Counted from the first letter of the stretch, positions 52,119-64,000 are shown. The stretch is 64,000 nt of DNA from Vigna angularis (GCF_016808095.1 NC_068972.1:8922001-8986000); one strand, 5' to 3'. Numbers and translations: made by a program. The notes: a model not told the origin generated them from the sequence alone.

Positions 52119-53162
52119 TTAAGCGGAACCGTGCACGGTGGCGCGTTGGGCGCGTGTTCGAAGCCACTCTAACATATCCCCAAAAACCAGCTCCACGTTC
52201 TCTTCAGGTTCCCCAATCATCTGGTGCCACATTTCCGGATATATCTTCAGCGTCTTATCCTTACTCGCAGCACGTGCGTACAACTCCTCCACGCACGCGG
52301 GGTCGCACACTACATCGTCGCCGCCATGCGCCACCAGTAACGGCACCTCCACCTCCTCGTACCTTCCCTGCAGCTCCCGGCAGATCCGCATGAGCTCTTG
52401 CGCCGTGGCAGCCCGCGGACGCGCCACCGTCCTCCGCGGACTAGCCAGCGCGAGCTTCCGCTTCCACTCCACCTTGAACGACACCTCGGGGATGGAGCCC
52501 CGGGTGGGGACCACGCGCCACGTTGGGATTACCGCGGCGGCCAGGGAGAGGAAGTGCTCGAGCGGCCACGGCGGCTTAAATTTGGCGCTGATCCCGCACA
52601 TGGCGCCGTTGAGGATAACGCCGTTCCACGACATTTCGCGGCGGCGGAGCGTGATTAAAAGCGCGATTGCGCCGCCGAGGGATTCAGAGTAGAGGAACGA
52701 AGGGAGTGAGGGATCGAAGCGAGAACGGAAGTTCTCGAAGAAGGAGATGCAGTCGTCGACGACGGGGTTAATGTCGGGAATGTGAGCGATAAGGCCATCG
52801 GAGAAGCCGTGGCCCTGGTGGTCGATTGCGCAAGTTGCGAAGCCGGCCTTTGCGAAGTGGACGGCGGTGAGCTGGAGGAGCCAGCTGGACTCGCCGGTGA
52901 ATCCGTGCACGACGGCGAGGGTTCCGACTATAGTAGTGGGAGGGAGAGGGGTCCACCACTGAGTGAAGAGCTTGAGACCCCTGGGATTGGTGATGAACTC
53001 GGAAGCGTGACTCACTGAGTGGCGCGCGTAGAATTCGTCTGGAGTTAGCTGCCCGAAGGGGCTTTCCTCGTTTGCCTCCGCAATTGGGTGCACCATTCTG
53101 GCTAAAATGCGCAGTGAGAGTGTAGGATTGAGCAGAGTTAGAGACTGGTTTCTTTCACTCAT
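52119..53162 (-). CDS. Alpha/beta hydrolase, monoacylglycerol-lipase-like
   Basis: A single-exon gene of 347 codons. The serine-aminopeptidase/hydrolase-4 fold is clear: oxyanion loop VHGFTGESS at 85-93, DHQGHGFSDG at 114-123, nucleophile elbow YSESLGG with Ser161, catalytic Asp283 in HGGDDVVCDP, and His313 in EMWHQM. This set matches plant monoacylglycerol lipase-like proteins, the family that also includes caffeoylshikimate esterase. By family it would hydrolyse monoacylglycerols or related esters, but substrate cannot be read from sequence. There is no signal peptide or membrane segment. Met1 and Met23 (53096, giving MVHPIAEANE) are both possible starts, and the second matches the start I recall for relatives. 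Coding DNA is strongly GC-rich against AT-rich flanks, which is usual for intronless plant genes. No damage is seen. Confidence 0.92.
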   Translation of the reverse strand: MSERNQSLTLLNPTLSLRILARMVHPIAEANEESPFGQLTPDEFYARHSVSHASEFITNPRGLKLFTQWWTPLPPTTIVGTLAVVHGFTGESSWLLQLTAVHFAKAGFATCAIDHQGHGFSDGLIAHIPDINPVVDDCISFFENFRSRFDPSLPSFLYSESLGGAIALLITLRRREMSWNGVILNGAMCGISAKFKPPWPLEHFLSLAAAVIPTWRVVPTRGSIPEVSFKVEWKRKLALASPRRTVARPRAATAQELMRICRELQGRYEEVEVPLLVAHGGDDVVCDPACVEELYARAASKDKTLKIYPEMWHQMIGEPEENVELVFGDMLEWLRTRAQRATVHGSA

Positions 53163-54680
53163 ACACCATCCAATGACAATGCAATACTTGTGCTATTCTT
53201 ACCCCTATTTATCCTATCATATTTATTGTTACACATTTAAATAATTATTATTTACTTTTTAATTCAATAAAAATTAACATATGTTACTTTTATTATACAT
53301 TTTTAACATGGAATTTTTTTATTGTATAAAGGTTTCCGTATATAAATTTATCAGGTACATTTACTCGATTACCCAATGTAGATAGTTGGATCTCTGAAGC
53401 AATATTCTTATAATTTTGATTCCAAGTCATATATAGGAAGAACATTTGTCGATATAAATATTTTTCAACTTCTGCTTGAATCATGTAATTGTTTACATAA
53501 TATTATTTTCATTTTTAACAAAGTAGAGGTTGACTAAAATAAAATATCATATTTGTATAGATTGTCTTTTTAGGGTATATTTATGAGTAGTGGTGACTTA
53601 GGTGTGAAAGACAGCAGAAGTACAACCTATAGAGTGGAACATTAAAGTGATGTGAGAGGTGGGGGTTGAAGTTCAGCAGTTGTAGTTAATAAGGATGAGG
53701 AAAGTAGTTGGCAAATGTAAAAAAGGTGATCATCCACTTTCTGTGATAGAAAGAAAAAAAAAAAAAAGTGAAGGTCCAAACTGAAGGCTAACTGGGCTAG
53801 AATAGAAGTGGGCTTATGTTGCAGCAGCCTGTTTTCCCTCCACTGTTGGGAATCCGAGATTATCAGCCTTACGCAGTACCCCCAAGTCTAGGAACCGGGA
53901 AACCTAGTCACATGGATCATTTCCCAACTTGGATTGGACAGGCCAGCAATTTTGCAAGCAAAGCCCAGCCCAACTCGGCCTCAGATATGTTCCTTCACTC
54001 TGATGTCCCCACTTGGGCCACAAGCTGACGCAACCCAGCTCGACGTTTTGTCTACCTGATCTAAACATTTATTAACATTATTATTTTTAACATCCTGCAC
54101 GATATGGGACCTGTACATACAAACATAGATGTCAACCCTCTTTGTAAATTACCACTTACCTTCTGAAATTTGAATTTAAAGAAACAAGGTTATGCAGGAT
54201 GAATGTTCATTAGTGTGCTGTTGATTGCAGGAACTCATTTTCCTATGTGCTAGAAAATTTACAGACAATACAAATAAGATGCGGAATACTCTTACTTTGT
54301 GGACTGCTTAGTTTCTTTCATGTTATTTAGGAAACATAACTAATAGGAAAAAGAAACAAAAATAAACATGAAATATATTTCCTTCGTTAATAATAAAGAT
54401 AGAGATAACATGAAAATTTATCCATGACTCATTTTCTTTCGAATCATGCAAATTTTGTATTTTCAAATCTTACTTAACCTTCCTCGTACTATTTGCTTTT
54501 TTATCTGATCATTTGAATGCTACTTTACTTTTCAGTTCTATTCCTTAAATATTGAACATGATAATTCAAAATGGGAATTCCCTCCTTAAAAGATTCACAT
54601 GCAACAAGTTCATAGCTAACAACACATTCTATCTCTTAAAGATTTTAAGGTAGCACATGCGATTGATACATGTTTTGTTT
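53163..54680. other. Upstream of the MAGL-like gene, with a GC-richer patch
   Basis: 53163-53780 is AT-rich and includes the promoter of the minus-strand gene. 53790-54060 is clearly richer in GC and contains several GGGCT/AGCCC and GGCC words. Its 70-codon frame (53816-54028) resembles nothing I know. The remainder is AT-rich and empty. Confidence 0.45.
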
Positions 54681-54689
54681 AAATTGGGA

Positions 54690-55110
54690 CGAGATGTTGT
54701 CTAAGAGTTGATTCGGTGTATTGAACGTTCGTCTTGCTCTTCTCAACCGATCGATGTATGGAGAGTGACCTGCAGAATACACTCCCATGCTCAAGTCAGA
54801 ATTTGTCTGTGTAGGTCTTTAGTAATTCAATAGGGAGTAAAAGTAAATTTATCTCGAAATTAAACCCTTATTTATAGAGTTTAGAAGAATCTGACCCATT
54901 AATTTACCTCTTAATGATCATTAATGCAAACCTTAATCACTCATCAGTAGTCGTTATAATATTAACTGTGCATTAATTATGCTAAACTGCTGTCGGATCG
55001 AGCAGCAGTGAGACGCTATCTTATGCATTAACCCCTCAATCATGTCCATCCAGTTTGTCACCATATCCGATCAGTCAACTATAAGCTCGTTGTAACAATA
55101 CATATACTTG
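54690..55110. mobile_element. Transposon-like fragment
   Basis: Mixed-composition DNA with words such as GAACGTTCGTC, CTCAACCGATCGATG, ACTCCCATGCTCAAGTCAG and CTGTCGGATCGAGCAGC, ending in TCCGATCAGTCAACTATAAG. Composition contrasts with both sides and resembles repeat-derived DNA. I found no inverted or direct terminal repeat, so the class is unknown. Confidence 0.35.
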
Positions 55111-55523
55111 ATTCTCATTGTAACAAAACTTCCTAAATTGTCTTCTATAATATAATAGTTAAAAAAGATATAAGTTAGAATAAATTTTAAGAATTAACTC
55201 CTTCGATAAATGCATATACAAATTTAAAAAAAATATCTGTATTTCATCTATTGGTATGTCTTTTATATATTTTTACTCTCTCCTTATATTGTAGATGTTT
55301 CCACATATAAAAAGGTCTTTTTAGAATTTAGTACATTATTTTTGAGATTTCACATTATTATAAAATTTTCTCCTTCAAAAACTAACACTTTAAAAGACAA
55401 CGGGGAGATGTAATTAGAAAATGATATAATGTAAGTAGTAGTAGAATCCATTTAATTCAAATGTAGTAACAATTTTATAAATACTAAAATATATTTTAAA
55501 TCGATTATAAAAATACCGATTTA

Positions 55524-55529
<6 letters not shown>

Positions 55530-55580
<51 letters not shown>
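55530..55580. repeat. (TA)n microsatellite
   Basis: A perfect TA dinucleotide tract of about 25 units. Confidence 0.95.
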
Positions 55581-55584
<4 letters not shown>

Positions 55585-58500
55585 TTTTTTCTTTTCTTCT
55601 AGCCCACTCCAAATCCCCGTCGTTATCGCACTTGGGTTGTATTATCTCTTTTATTCTATTTCAATTTTTTACGTTCATTAGTTTCTGCTGTCTTTATTAC
55701 TTTTACATTACACCTTTTTAAATCGTTACTAATTTAAAATTAATGTCTCTACTTCTTATGCGTTTTCCTTTTTCATGAAAAAGATGTAGTCATGAGAATG
55801 ATTGGTTAAAGTGGAAGCAAACAATTCGAATAAATTTCAATTGAAAATAGCAGATATTATGTTAAGAAAATATTAAAACCTAAACTTTTATTGTTTGGTT
55901 GAAAAATTAACTTTCATATTTAAATATCGCTATACATAATAAACATTATTTGAAATAAGAAAAAAAACTACGCATTCAGATTATAAAATAATTTTACACT
56001 ATCACCTAATTACAAATATTCAATTGTGATAAATTTATTACCTTTATAATAATTATTTTAAGATCATTTTAATGATAAATTATGATTAAATGGTAATATT
56101 AAGTTATTAAAGTATATGCTTATAATCAGGCGTCAATTAATATTGTAGAAATTTATAAGCGGAGTGATTTAGTTAACTTTAATTGGACAGAAATTGTATA
56201 CACCATATTATTCTTTTTGCATCAAGCAAATTAATAAGATATTATTTTATTTTATTTAAAAAGTGTTATTATATTAAGTTTTTTTTAATAATATGTTTTT
56301 ATCGGTTGATTCAATTCTACAATAAAATAATATTTTAAGTCGAACTCCATATTTTAGAGTTTAGATCTCACGTCTTAATTTACTCAAATGTTAACAAATT
56401 TTTATTGTGTATTATTAGTGTCATGTTACCATTTATGAATACTTTCAAAATATATTCTTTGATAGCATATGGAGTAGCTGTTAAATGCTTCTTTCAAAAT
56501 ATCCTTTATCTGCACTTGTGTCTTGCAAACAACAATCACTAATTATTGGTCACACTCGTTGAAAATGATGGCTACGAAAAGCAAAAGAAATAAAAAATAA
56601 AAAAGGATATGCAATAACTTCAAGCAAAAGAAATATCTTCAAGTAATAAACACATCCACCCTTATATACACAACCAACAATTTAATATTTATTTGATTTA
56701 ATATTAATTTTGAAATTGTCTCACGATTTTTAAAGAGTTACCATTCCTGTTAAAATCATAATTTTAGTCTCTTATATCCAATTAACAAGAATAGTATTAC
56801 AAAAGTGATGACATGAAAAATTTACTGAATGTCGAAAAGAATAATTGATTATGTTTTTCAAATTTGATTTAATTAAAAACTTTTAAAAAGTAAAATAATA
56901 TCAAAACAAACGAGACAAAGTAGATTATTAAGTTTGTCTAACTCTATCTTGTAATTTTTTTTCTCTATTTTAATATTATTAGAACATATAGTTAATCGTT
57001 TTTTACTTACTAAAATTATATGCTTTCAGTCCTTAATATAGGAGAATTTATAAAATACATTGACTTTGTTAAATATAAAGATAAACAATGAATGAAATTT
57101 TATAAAAATAAAAGACAAAAATATCATTTATTATATTCAACCCTCACTTTAAAAAAAACTATCATATTCAACAAGCCTGACATCACAAGAAAATATTGCA
57201 TATGGATAAGCATGGTAGCCATTTATATTTAAATTGACTACAACAGGATGAATTTACCTACTTATCTTAAACAGTAACAAAATTACATCAAAAATTTGAA
57301 ATCATATAATACAATCAATCTGAAAACTATCAACAGAAGGGATAAGTAAGATATACATATACATAGATAAATATATTAAAAAAATTGGAGGACAAAAATA
57401 CTATTTTAATACTTGTACATTATCAAATGGTTGTATAGATTATAAAGTTATCAAAATATTATATGCTCCTAGATGTATAACTAATGAAAGAAATAATATC
57501 AACAAGTTTTATAAAACTTAAAATGAAAAGAAATCACACACGAAGTTGGAAGAGATTATTACTGATTTTTTTTGTAAATAATTCACCCTATGATTAAAAA
57601 AAAATTAAACAAGCTTTGGTTGGTGATGAATTTATGTTTTTTAATAAAATATTAAATAAAATTGGTTGTTATAGTGAGTCGTCAGTAAAAGGAATTGTCT
57701 ACAACTTTCATGAAAAAAATTACGTGACACGTCAATTGTTAAACGTCTAACGTTGTGATTTTAAGTGGGACCCCTCTTCTTAAAAACAATAGTTTCCCGT
57801 CCCTCAACAATTGGTTTTTGTCTACTAACAGGTGGCTGTTCGTCTCCGTCACTACGAAATAATGTAAAACTATAATCTTGATTACAGCTAAACCGTCTAC
57901 TTAATAAAGAAATATGGGGGTGCATTAATTAGCTGTGATATCATAAATCCATTATAATTATTTTATTAATAATGTTTAATATGTATAATTTAAATTCATC
58001 GAGTACTAAATATTCATATATATTTTATTATTTTAAAATAAATATATCAACATGTCAAATGTTGTATCCGTACATCAAAATTAGTTAAAAATAATCATTA
58101 TGTAAATAACTTTTTACTTATATATATTATCCGTAAAACTGTAGATGGTGTTTTTATAGTCTTGATAAAAGTTTATTCGTTTTAATATCCCAAAGTTGTA
58201 AAGACAAGTTCTTTTTCTAACACCGGTAATGGTGCACTCAATCTTGATAAGTTAACAAGTCACGTCATGAATTTGAGTACTAATGATGAAACAACCTTAT
58301 AACAACGTACCCCAAACCCAAACACATGATACTCACATCTTTATATTATATTATATATATTTTCAAGTTCACAATTTATCTTTTTATATTAATTTACAAA
58401 TTATAAATTTGAAAAAAAAAAAAAACACAGACACGGTGTGAGAATAAATCCTTATTTGATAGAACAATTAGCTCAAAGCAATAATCATTAAGCATCTGTC

Positions 58501-59128
58501 GCATAAATTTTATTAATTGCAAATTACTAATGTAAATTTGAACAAAATCTGAAACAAAAAACATCATATATCTGTAGAATAAAAAATATATCGAACCTTT
58601 ACTTTGTCTTAAAGCAATAGAATTCCACTTCACAGTCAGGGTCCAGATCAAGACAGCAAAATATTGTTTTTCTTCCAACACTTAGAATTTCCAAGTGGCA
58701 GAAGTAACCAGTCATGTCTTACAGACACAAAACAAAACAAAACCAGATAAACCATACTCACATTTCTTAAAACTTAATGAAATTACATGAATTTCTCCAT
58801 TCAAATACACAGAAATGCATGAACAGAAATAATTAATAAACAGCATTACAGTGTTTGATAAATGAAAAGAGATAGAAACTATAATCCATGGTAATTTCAT
58901 TGAACTCCAGAAGAGTGGAGTGTAATTTACTAAGAAAATAAAAAGATCTTACAAACACACTCATTCCTACCTCTGTATCTCTCCATTTTCCTAATCACGT
59001 TACAGATCAGATTTATCTGTTTTTCTTCTCTGAGTTTCTGTTCTCAGCAGAGAAATTGCAGAAGTAATAAAAGGTGAAAGTGAGAAAAAGAAGAGTGTAT
59101 GAAGATAGAGATTGAAGTAAGGTAGAGA
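55581..59128. other. Intergenic DNA
   Basis: AT-rich to about 58.4 kb, with no supported gene. From 58.4 to 59.1 kb composition is more balanced and could be 3' transcript sequence of the small minus-strand gene, but I see no frame there. Confidence 0.5.
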
Positions 59129-59152
59129 AGAGAGAGAGAGAGAGAGAGAGAG
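59129..59152. repeat. (GA)n tract
   Basis: About 12 GA units, which read as (CT)n on the minus strand just downstream of the small peptide stop. Confidence 0.95.
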
Positions 59153-59159
59153 GTATGGT

Positions 59160-59327
59160 TCAGAGAAGGATTGGATATTCATGGTGGTTGAGGGAGAAAC
59201 CGAAAGAAGAGTATGGAAAGAGAAGATGATCATGAACAGTGTAGTCTTCGAGGGCGAGACGGGCATCGGAGAAGACGTAGAAGACAGAGGAGATGAGCAT
59301 GAGGAAGTAGGTGGTGATGGGAGCCAT
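59160..59327 (-). CDS. Candidate 55-residue secreted peptide
   Basis: The minus strand encodes 55 residues. It opens MAPITTYFLMLISSVFYVFS, a hydrophobic signal-peptide-like segment with a possible cleavage site around SDARLA (20-25). A short polar tail rich in His, Tyr and aromatic residues follows (LEDYTVHDHLLFPYSSFGFS at 26-45). I do not recognise the family. Support: a single signal-peptide-like N-terminus, and a possible 72-bp GT-AG intron in the 5' leader (59443-59372, CACTG then GTAATT, TTGCAG then ACTC). A longer overlapping frame on the same strand is CT-rich low-complexity and less protein-like. It could still be a chance frame, so confidence is low to moderate. Confidence 0.4.
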   Translation of the reverse strand: MAPITTYFLMLISSVFYVFSDARLALEDYTVHDHLLFPYSSFGFSLNHHEYPILL

Positions 59328-59507
59328 GTTCTGAAGAAAAAATTGAAGAGCTTCGTTAAAGTTTGAAGAGTCTGCAACGCATAAATGGTTAAAAATAAGA
59401 GAAGAAATGAGTTTGGTGGGAAGATGACAAGAACGGAAATTACCAGTGCGGATGCTAAGGCTATGTTATGTAGCCAAATCCCAAAGCGGTTGGTCAAAAA
59501 GAACAAA

Positions 59508-61377
59508 ACACAGAGAAAGCAGTGCCTACACTTCCACTTTCCTATACTTTACTACTTCGTAATTTTCTTTTGCCCCACTACAACTTCATTTTTCCTCATT
59601 CTTTAAAGTTTTACTTTGGATTGGGTAAGTACAGGAAAAAGGAAAAAGATTAGGAATAATTAGATTGTTTGGGTTAAAAAAATGAATCACAAATTATACT
59701 TTGCTTTTATTCGTCTGATGAAATTAAAAAAATAAATAAATTAGTTACTGTGAGTCTATATTTTATATTTAATAAAATTTAAAAAAAATTGAATATCAGA
59801 TTCATAAAACTACTATTTTAAAACTTTTAATTGAAAATAATGTAAATTATTTATGAGTTAAATTTTGTTGTTTCTCTTCTTAATAAATTGATCATGAAAG
59901 ACCCGTTAATTACATCATATAAAATTATTAGAGTATCTTAATTAAAGTGGGTGTAATAAGAATTGCAAAATGATTCTTTGTGAATTAATTATTTTATGAA
60001 ACAAAAATAATATTAAAAATTAATTAAAATTCAAATTTTGTTTCGTTAAATAATGTATAGTTTCTTTAATATATCAACTTATATGTATAATATAATTAAT
60101 TCATAAGTTAAATGATTATTTTTTTTAAAAGTCATGGAATTAATTATCAAGTGTTAGAATAGTTTACTTAATAAAATATGAAAATTTAAATTATTCTATT
60201 TTTTTATTCTGATATATTTTTTAGTTAAAAGAAACAAATGTTATATTATATTTGATTTAAATCTAATTATATGTTAATATTAATAAAATGTTTATGATAT
60301 AGTTAATTATATTTTTTAATATAATTGATTATGAACTTTTATTGAATTGTTATAGCATTTTTTTAAGTAAAAGTTTGTTTTATTTTTCATATTTAACACT
60401 TTGGTTTTCAAATTTTTATGCAGTCTTTTTTCGTTTCTCATGTTTCTGTCGCTGGAAATAAGACAACATAAATCGTACCTAGTACCTAACTTTATATGAA
60501 AGAACAAAAATGTGTTAATTAAGTTTTAACTGATAAATTAAAAACATTGGTGTCATAGTTATTTATGTTAAACGATGTGTAAATAAGTAAATTAAAAAAT
60601 TTGTACTATTATGATAAAATATATTTCACAATATATTGTAAGATATAATTTCACAATATCATTAAGATGCAATATTAATTATCTAATAGACCAAGAAATC
60701 CTATTATTCATATATAATTTCTCAAAAATTATACTTCTTTAGAATAAATATAGTAGCAGAGGGCGTTGAAATATTCCAGAATATAATTCAAAAATGATCT
60801 TAAAGGTTATCATGACTAGCTCTTTAAAACTTAGAAGCTGCAAAAAAATCTTTGAATCATGCCAGCTGGTGTTATGAACCCCTCTCTGTAATTTTCTGTT
60901 GTATAATTGTACGGGATTTCACATCATAATGTTTCAACAGTAAAGGAAACCTACAAAAAGTATAATGTAATGTGAAGTTATACTAAAATGTTTTTTTTTT
61001 TCATTTTGTGCTTCGTTACTTTTTTTTTTTGTATTTATCTATCTAGAAGAGGCAGAGAGGAACAAAAATCATAAATTGAGAACAAATTAAAATTAAAACG
61101 AACATAGATTCTTTTAAAAATATTCACCGTAAAGTATCATTTAATCTTCATTTTTCGCTGTGTTCACAAGACAGGTATTTACAAATTTAATTTTTAATAT
61201 TAAAAAACATATTTAATCAATTTTAGGCTAACTTTATTTATATATTTTAGATATTTTAACTAATATGATCTATTTTATTATTTTTATAAAATAACTCACA
61301 TTTTTTATTTACAAGTATATTATACTAGGTGATAATATATACCAAACTATAGTAGATATATGTTCATTTTTTTCTTC
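59508..61377. other. Intergenic DNA
   Basis: AT-rich with no supported gene, RNA or element terminus. The part closest to 59.5 kb would be the promoter of the small minus-strand peptide gene if that is real. Confidence 0.5.
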
Positions 61378-61751
61378 TTTATATAGTACTCTACCTTTTC
61401 ACTTCTATTCAATATGGGATCACACTTTGATTTCGAATAATCTTCCTGTCAAAGGTGAATTCTTTCACATAAATACATTCTCCCTTCAGCGAAAACATTT
61501 TCAACCATCCACAATCACGAGTAACCCTCTGATACTAATACCACTATTGAGTTTATCGAGGAAGGGGTTCACCGGGAAGACACAAACACCAATGACATAT
61601 GAGCCCAACCACATAAGAGATTAACATCACTCTCTACCAAAAACCTTAAGCCAATGTGTTAATGAGTTTTTTATTTTTATATAATGCTCTACTTTTTACT
61701 TCCTCATTTCTATCCAATGTAGGACTTAGACTCACACTTTGATTTTCAACG
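61378..61751 (-). mobile_element. TRIM retroelement, copy 2 (3' LTR truncated)
   Basis: Read on the minus strand, the 5' LTR (61751-61548, about 204 bp) opens CGTTGAAAATCAAAGTGTGA and continues GTCTAAGTCC, matching copy 1 at 11904 in sequence and length. A primer-site-like TGGTATTAGTATCAGAGG follows at about 61543-61525. A second LTR start, TATTCGAAATCAAAGTGTGA, begins at 61439 and keeps similarity through TATATAAA at about 61380, where it is lost. The interior is about 110 bp with no frame. The two copies differ in many places, so neither is recent. Confidence 0.7.
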
Positions 61752-63806
61752 TATCTTAATAATTTCAAACTATTTTGTCACACTTTATCTTGTTTGAAAT
61801 ACTTTTATTAAACATATTTAACTAAAAGCAAACATCTAACTCACCAAAAACATACCACAAATCAATTCTTATGTAAGAGTGATTCGTTACACCTATTTTG
61901 TAATAACAATGCACAAAATTTGTTTCAAATTGTAATTAAAGTGAAATTAAAATATATATCTTTTATAATTGTTTCTTAAACTATCTTTGAGTCATAATAT
62001 CATATTAAGTATAAAAAAACAGTCTTGATATATTTGTTATACATATATAAATTTTCGTAATTATATAGGATCATCTTTCTATTAGAGGGATTTTACTATT
62101 GAACTCTTAATTTATATAATTATAACAAATATCATCGTTGACAGTAAAATTATTTTAACATCTCTCTTATTTAAGTCTCACATTATTATCACTTTGTCAT
62201 CTCTTACAACACTTCAACTATCTCTTTTGGTACCTTTAATTGTTATTAATTGTTTGAAGTAAATCAATTATCAAGCAATACATATCCAAACTTAAAAGCT
62301 CTTATTTTTCATTATTTATAATTATAATTTTAAGAGTTGTTTTATACTTTTAATTGTCAATGTACTAATAAGTCGAGGAAGAAGACACCTTGATTTACAT
62401 AAATCGTATGATCGATGATACCTTGGCCAACACCACGACCTAAGAGGAAATACTCAAACAATATAAATAGCACAATAAATTGTAAATGTAGATATATCTC
62501 GATCTGAAAAGAAAAAATAAATGAATGTGTGAATTTAAGTAAATGTCAGCCTAACAAAATACCAATTTTTCATTCAACAATTATTATATATCACTTTAAT
62601 TCAAAATAGTTATACTAGAATCTAAAGTCAATTTAATTAATTCAAAGAATACTATCTTTTCCAAATAATTACACCCAATCTAACTAATAACACATTTCAC
62701 ACTTCTAATCTAATACTAGTTGACCAAATATAACTCAATTATCTTCCTTTCTTTAAAGATGCTTGGCTCATTAACTAAGCAACTCTACTCGAATCGAGGA
62801 AATCTCTCCATTTTGTAATATCTACTCTAAAGTCTTGGAAAATTAAAACCTCAGTGGCCCAGAGACATTATAACAATTTTACTTGTTTTATATTGTATAA
62901 CAAGTTACCACGTTTGAATCTGAAGAAGAAAGTGAAAAGCATTGTCCAGCAATGATTGTAAAAGCTTAATTTATTAGATAGAAATGATAATTTTTTTTTA
63001 TATTTGACACGTCTTCACAAAAGCAATAGTATAAACAAAAACATAAACCTCGAGTAATAAAGATGAAAATTTTAAACGCATAACTAATCTTACAAAACAC
63101 AATAAAATTAGCAATTTTTTTATCTCATAAAAACTTAGATATTTAGTGAAAGATTATCTCCAGTTGCTACATCTAACCAAAATTCAATTAATAACTAGGT
63201 GATGAATGTAGAATGGCACGTTGTGTCAGCTTTTATTGCTGTGAAAACGATGAATGAATAACTACATCAATTAGAGGACCACATGGTGGCTGTAGCCAGG
63301 TCTCATATTTAGTATATGTAACCAACCAACATAAATTGGTATAAAAATCTTTTTTTTATACAATATAAATAATATAAAAAAAAAGGAAATATTCGCTGAT
63401 GATGTCTAATATCAAGTGTTTTAACCTAACTGGTGATATTATTTGTCGTGAGAATTTTTTATAGGAAAAATTAGAATCAGTATTTTTAATCATTGAGGAA
63501 CTGAAGCAATTCACTGATTAAGTATAATCTTCACTGCCAAAACAAATGAATTTGTGAAGCAAAGCTGCTTCCTATGGTCTCCTTTCTTTTCACACTTTTA
63601 ATGCAATACGTATGTATGATTTTGTTTATGAAATTGAGATGTAAAGGAAAGTTTAAAATAATTTTCTTAGTGTTTGTGTAATAGATCTAGAAAAGGAAAG
63701 AAAATAATGACGAGGAGGACCAATAATTTGCATCGAATCCAGACATCCTCGTTTGTTGTTCTCACTAACGCAATCCTTAAACTGTCCTTTGCGTCCTGAA
63801 ATAAGC
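61752..63806. other. Intergenic DNA
   Basis: AT-rich with no supported gene or repeat boundary. Confidence 0.55.
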
Positions 63807-63866
63807 ATGGCCCATTTGGGCTCAATTTACATTGCTTTGCTAATCCCTTTTCTATTATTCTCCTTT
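63807..63866 (+). CDS. Possible first exon encoding a signal peptide (partial gene)
   Basis: ATG at 63807 opens the 20-residue segment MAHLGSIYIALLIPFLLFSF, a typical secretory signal core, and it is followed at once by a perfect donor GTAAGT (63867-63872). Many plant cysteine-rich and small secreted peptide genes split just after the signal peptide. The rest of the gene would lie beyond about 63.9 kb, mostly outside the window, and no second exon can be confirmed. It may be a chance occurrence. Confidence 0.3.
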
Positions 63867-64000
63867 GTAAGTGAACTAATTTTTTCTTCATCTTCATACT
63901 TTCTTCTTAATGCATCCACTATTTTATATATATTTAAATAAAAAGGTTGATTCTTTTAAAGTATGTCAAATATTTATCGAATTACTTGTCTCTTGGAAAG

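Noticed and set aside
52085..52692. Long plus-strand frames opposite the MAGL-like gene
   Set aside because: They are antisense shadows of a GC-rich exon and have no domain pattern.
53816..54028. 70-codon plus frame in a GC-richer patch
   Set aside because: Not recognised and without gene signals. Kept only as a compositional observation.
59000..59506. 168-codon minus-strand frame overlapping the small peptide
   Set aside because: Mostly a CT-rich translation (Ser/Leu/Phe runs). The overlapping 55-codon frame has a more protein-like N-terminus.

Overview
The window is nuclear DNA of a flowering plant, most likely a papilionoid legume of the Phaseolus/Vigna/soybean group. The plant origin is seen directly. 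Intergenic DNA is very AT-rich, one gene is split into 13 exons with GT-AG introns in consistent phase, and there are (TA)n microsatellites and small non-autonomous transposons. The legume call is an inference from how closely the chorismate synthase protein matches my memory of the family, not from a database comparison.

Layout. 1-9.2 kb is gene-free AT-rich DNA holding a TA/TG microsatellite, a decayed 48-bp satellite and an old ~1.1-kb direct duplication. 9.2-12.6 kb is a cluster of small transposons: a Tourist-like element, a long-TIR Mutator-like element, and a TRIM retroelement inside a TCGACC-rich repeat. 13.67-20.58 kb is the plastid chorismate synthase gene on the + strand. 22.57-25.16 kb is a CpG-rich block best read as a solo LTR that landed in a (TA)n tract. 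25-36.5 kb is gene-free. 36.55-38.74 kb is a two-exon patatin-like gene on the - strand, of the subclass with Gly in place of the nucleophile Ser. 44.63-45.58 kb is a Pack-MULE with a perfect 9-bp target duplication, carrying fragments of a plastid EF-Ts gene and a class III peroxidase. 52.1-53.2 kb is a single-exon monoacylglycerol-lipase-like hydrolase on the - strand. 59.2-59.3 kb is a candidate 55-residue secreted peptide on the - strand. 61.4-61.75 kb is a second TRIM copy in reverse orientation. A signal-peptide-like exon with a consensus splice donor lies near the right edge.

The genes are unrelated neighbours and do not form a pathway. Chorismate synthase makes the branch-point precursor of aromatic amino acids in plastids, while the patatin-like and MAGL-like proteins belong to lipid-acting hydrolase families. 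The most informative part is the transposon record: two Mutator-like elements of one TIR family (one with captured genes), two TRIM copies of one family, a Tourist-like element and a solo LTR. No CRISPR array, rRNA, tRNA or recognisable miRNA was found.
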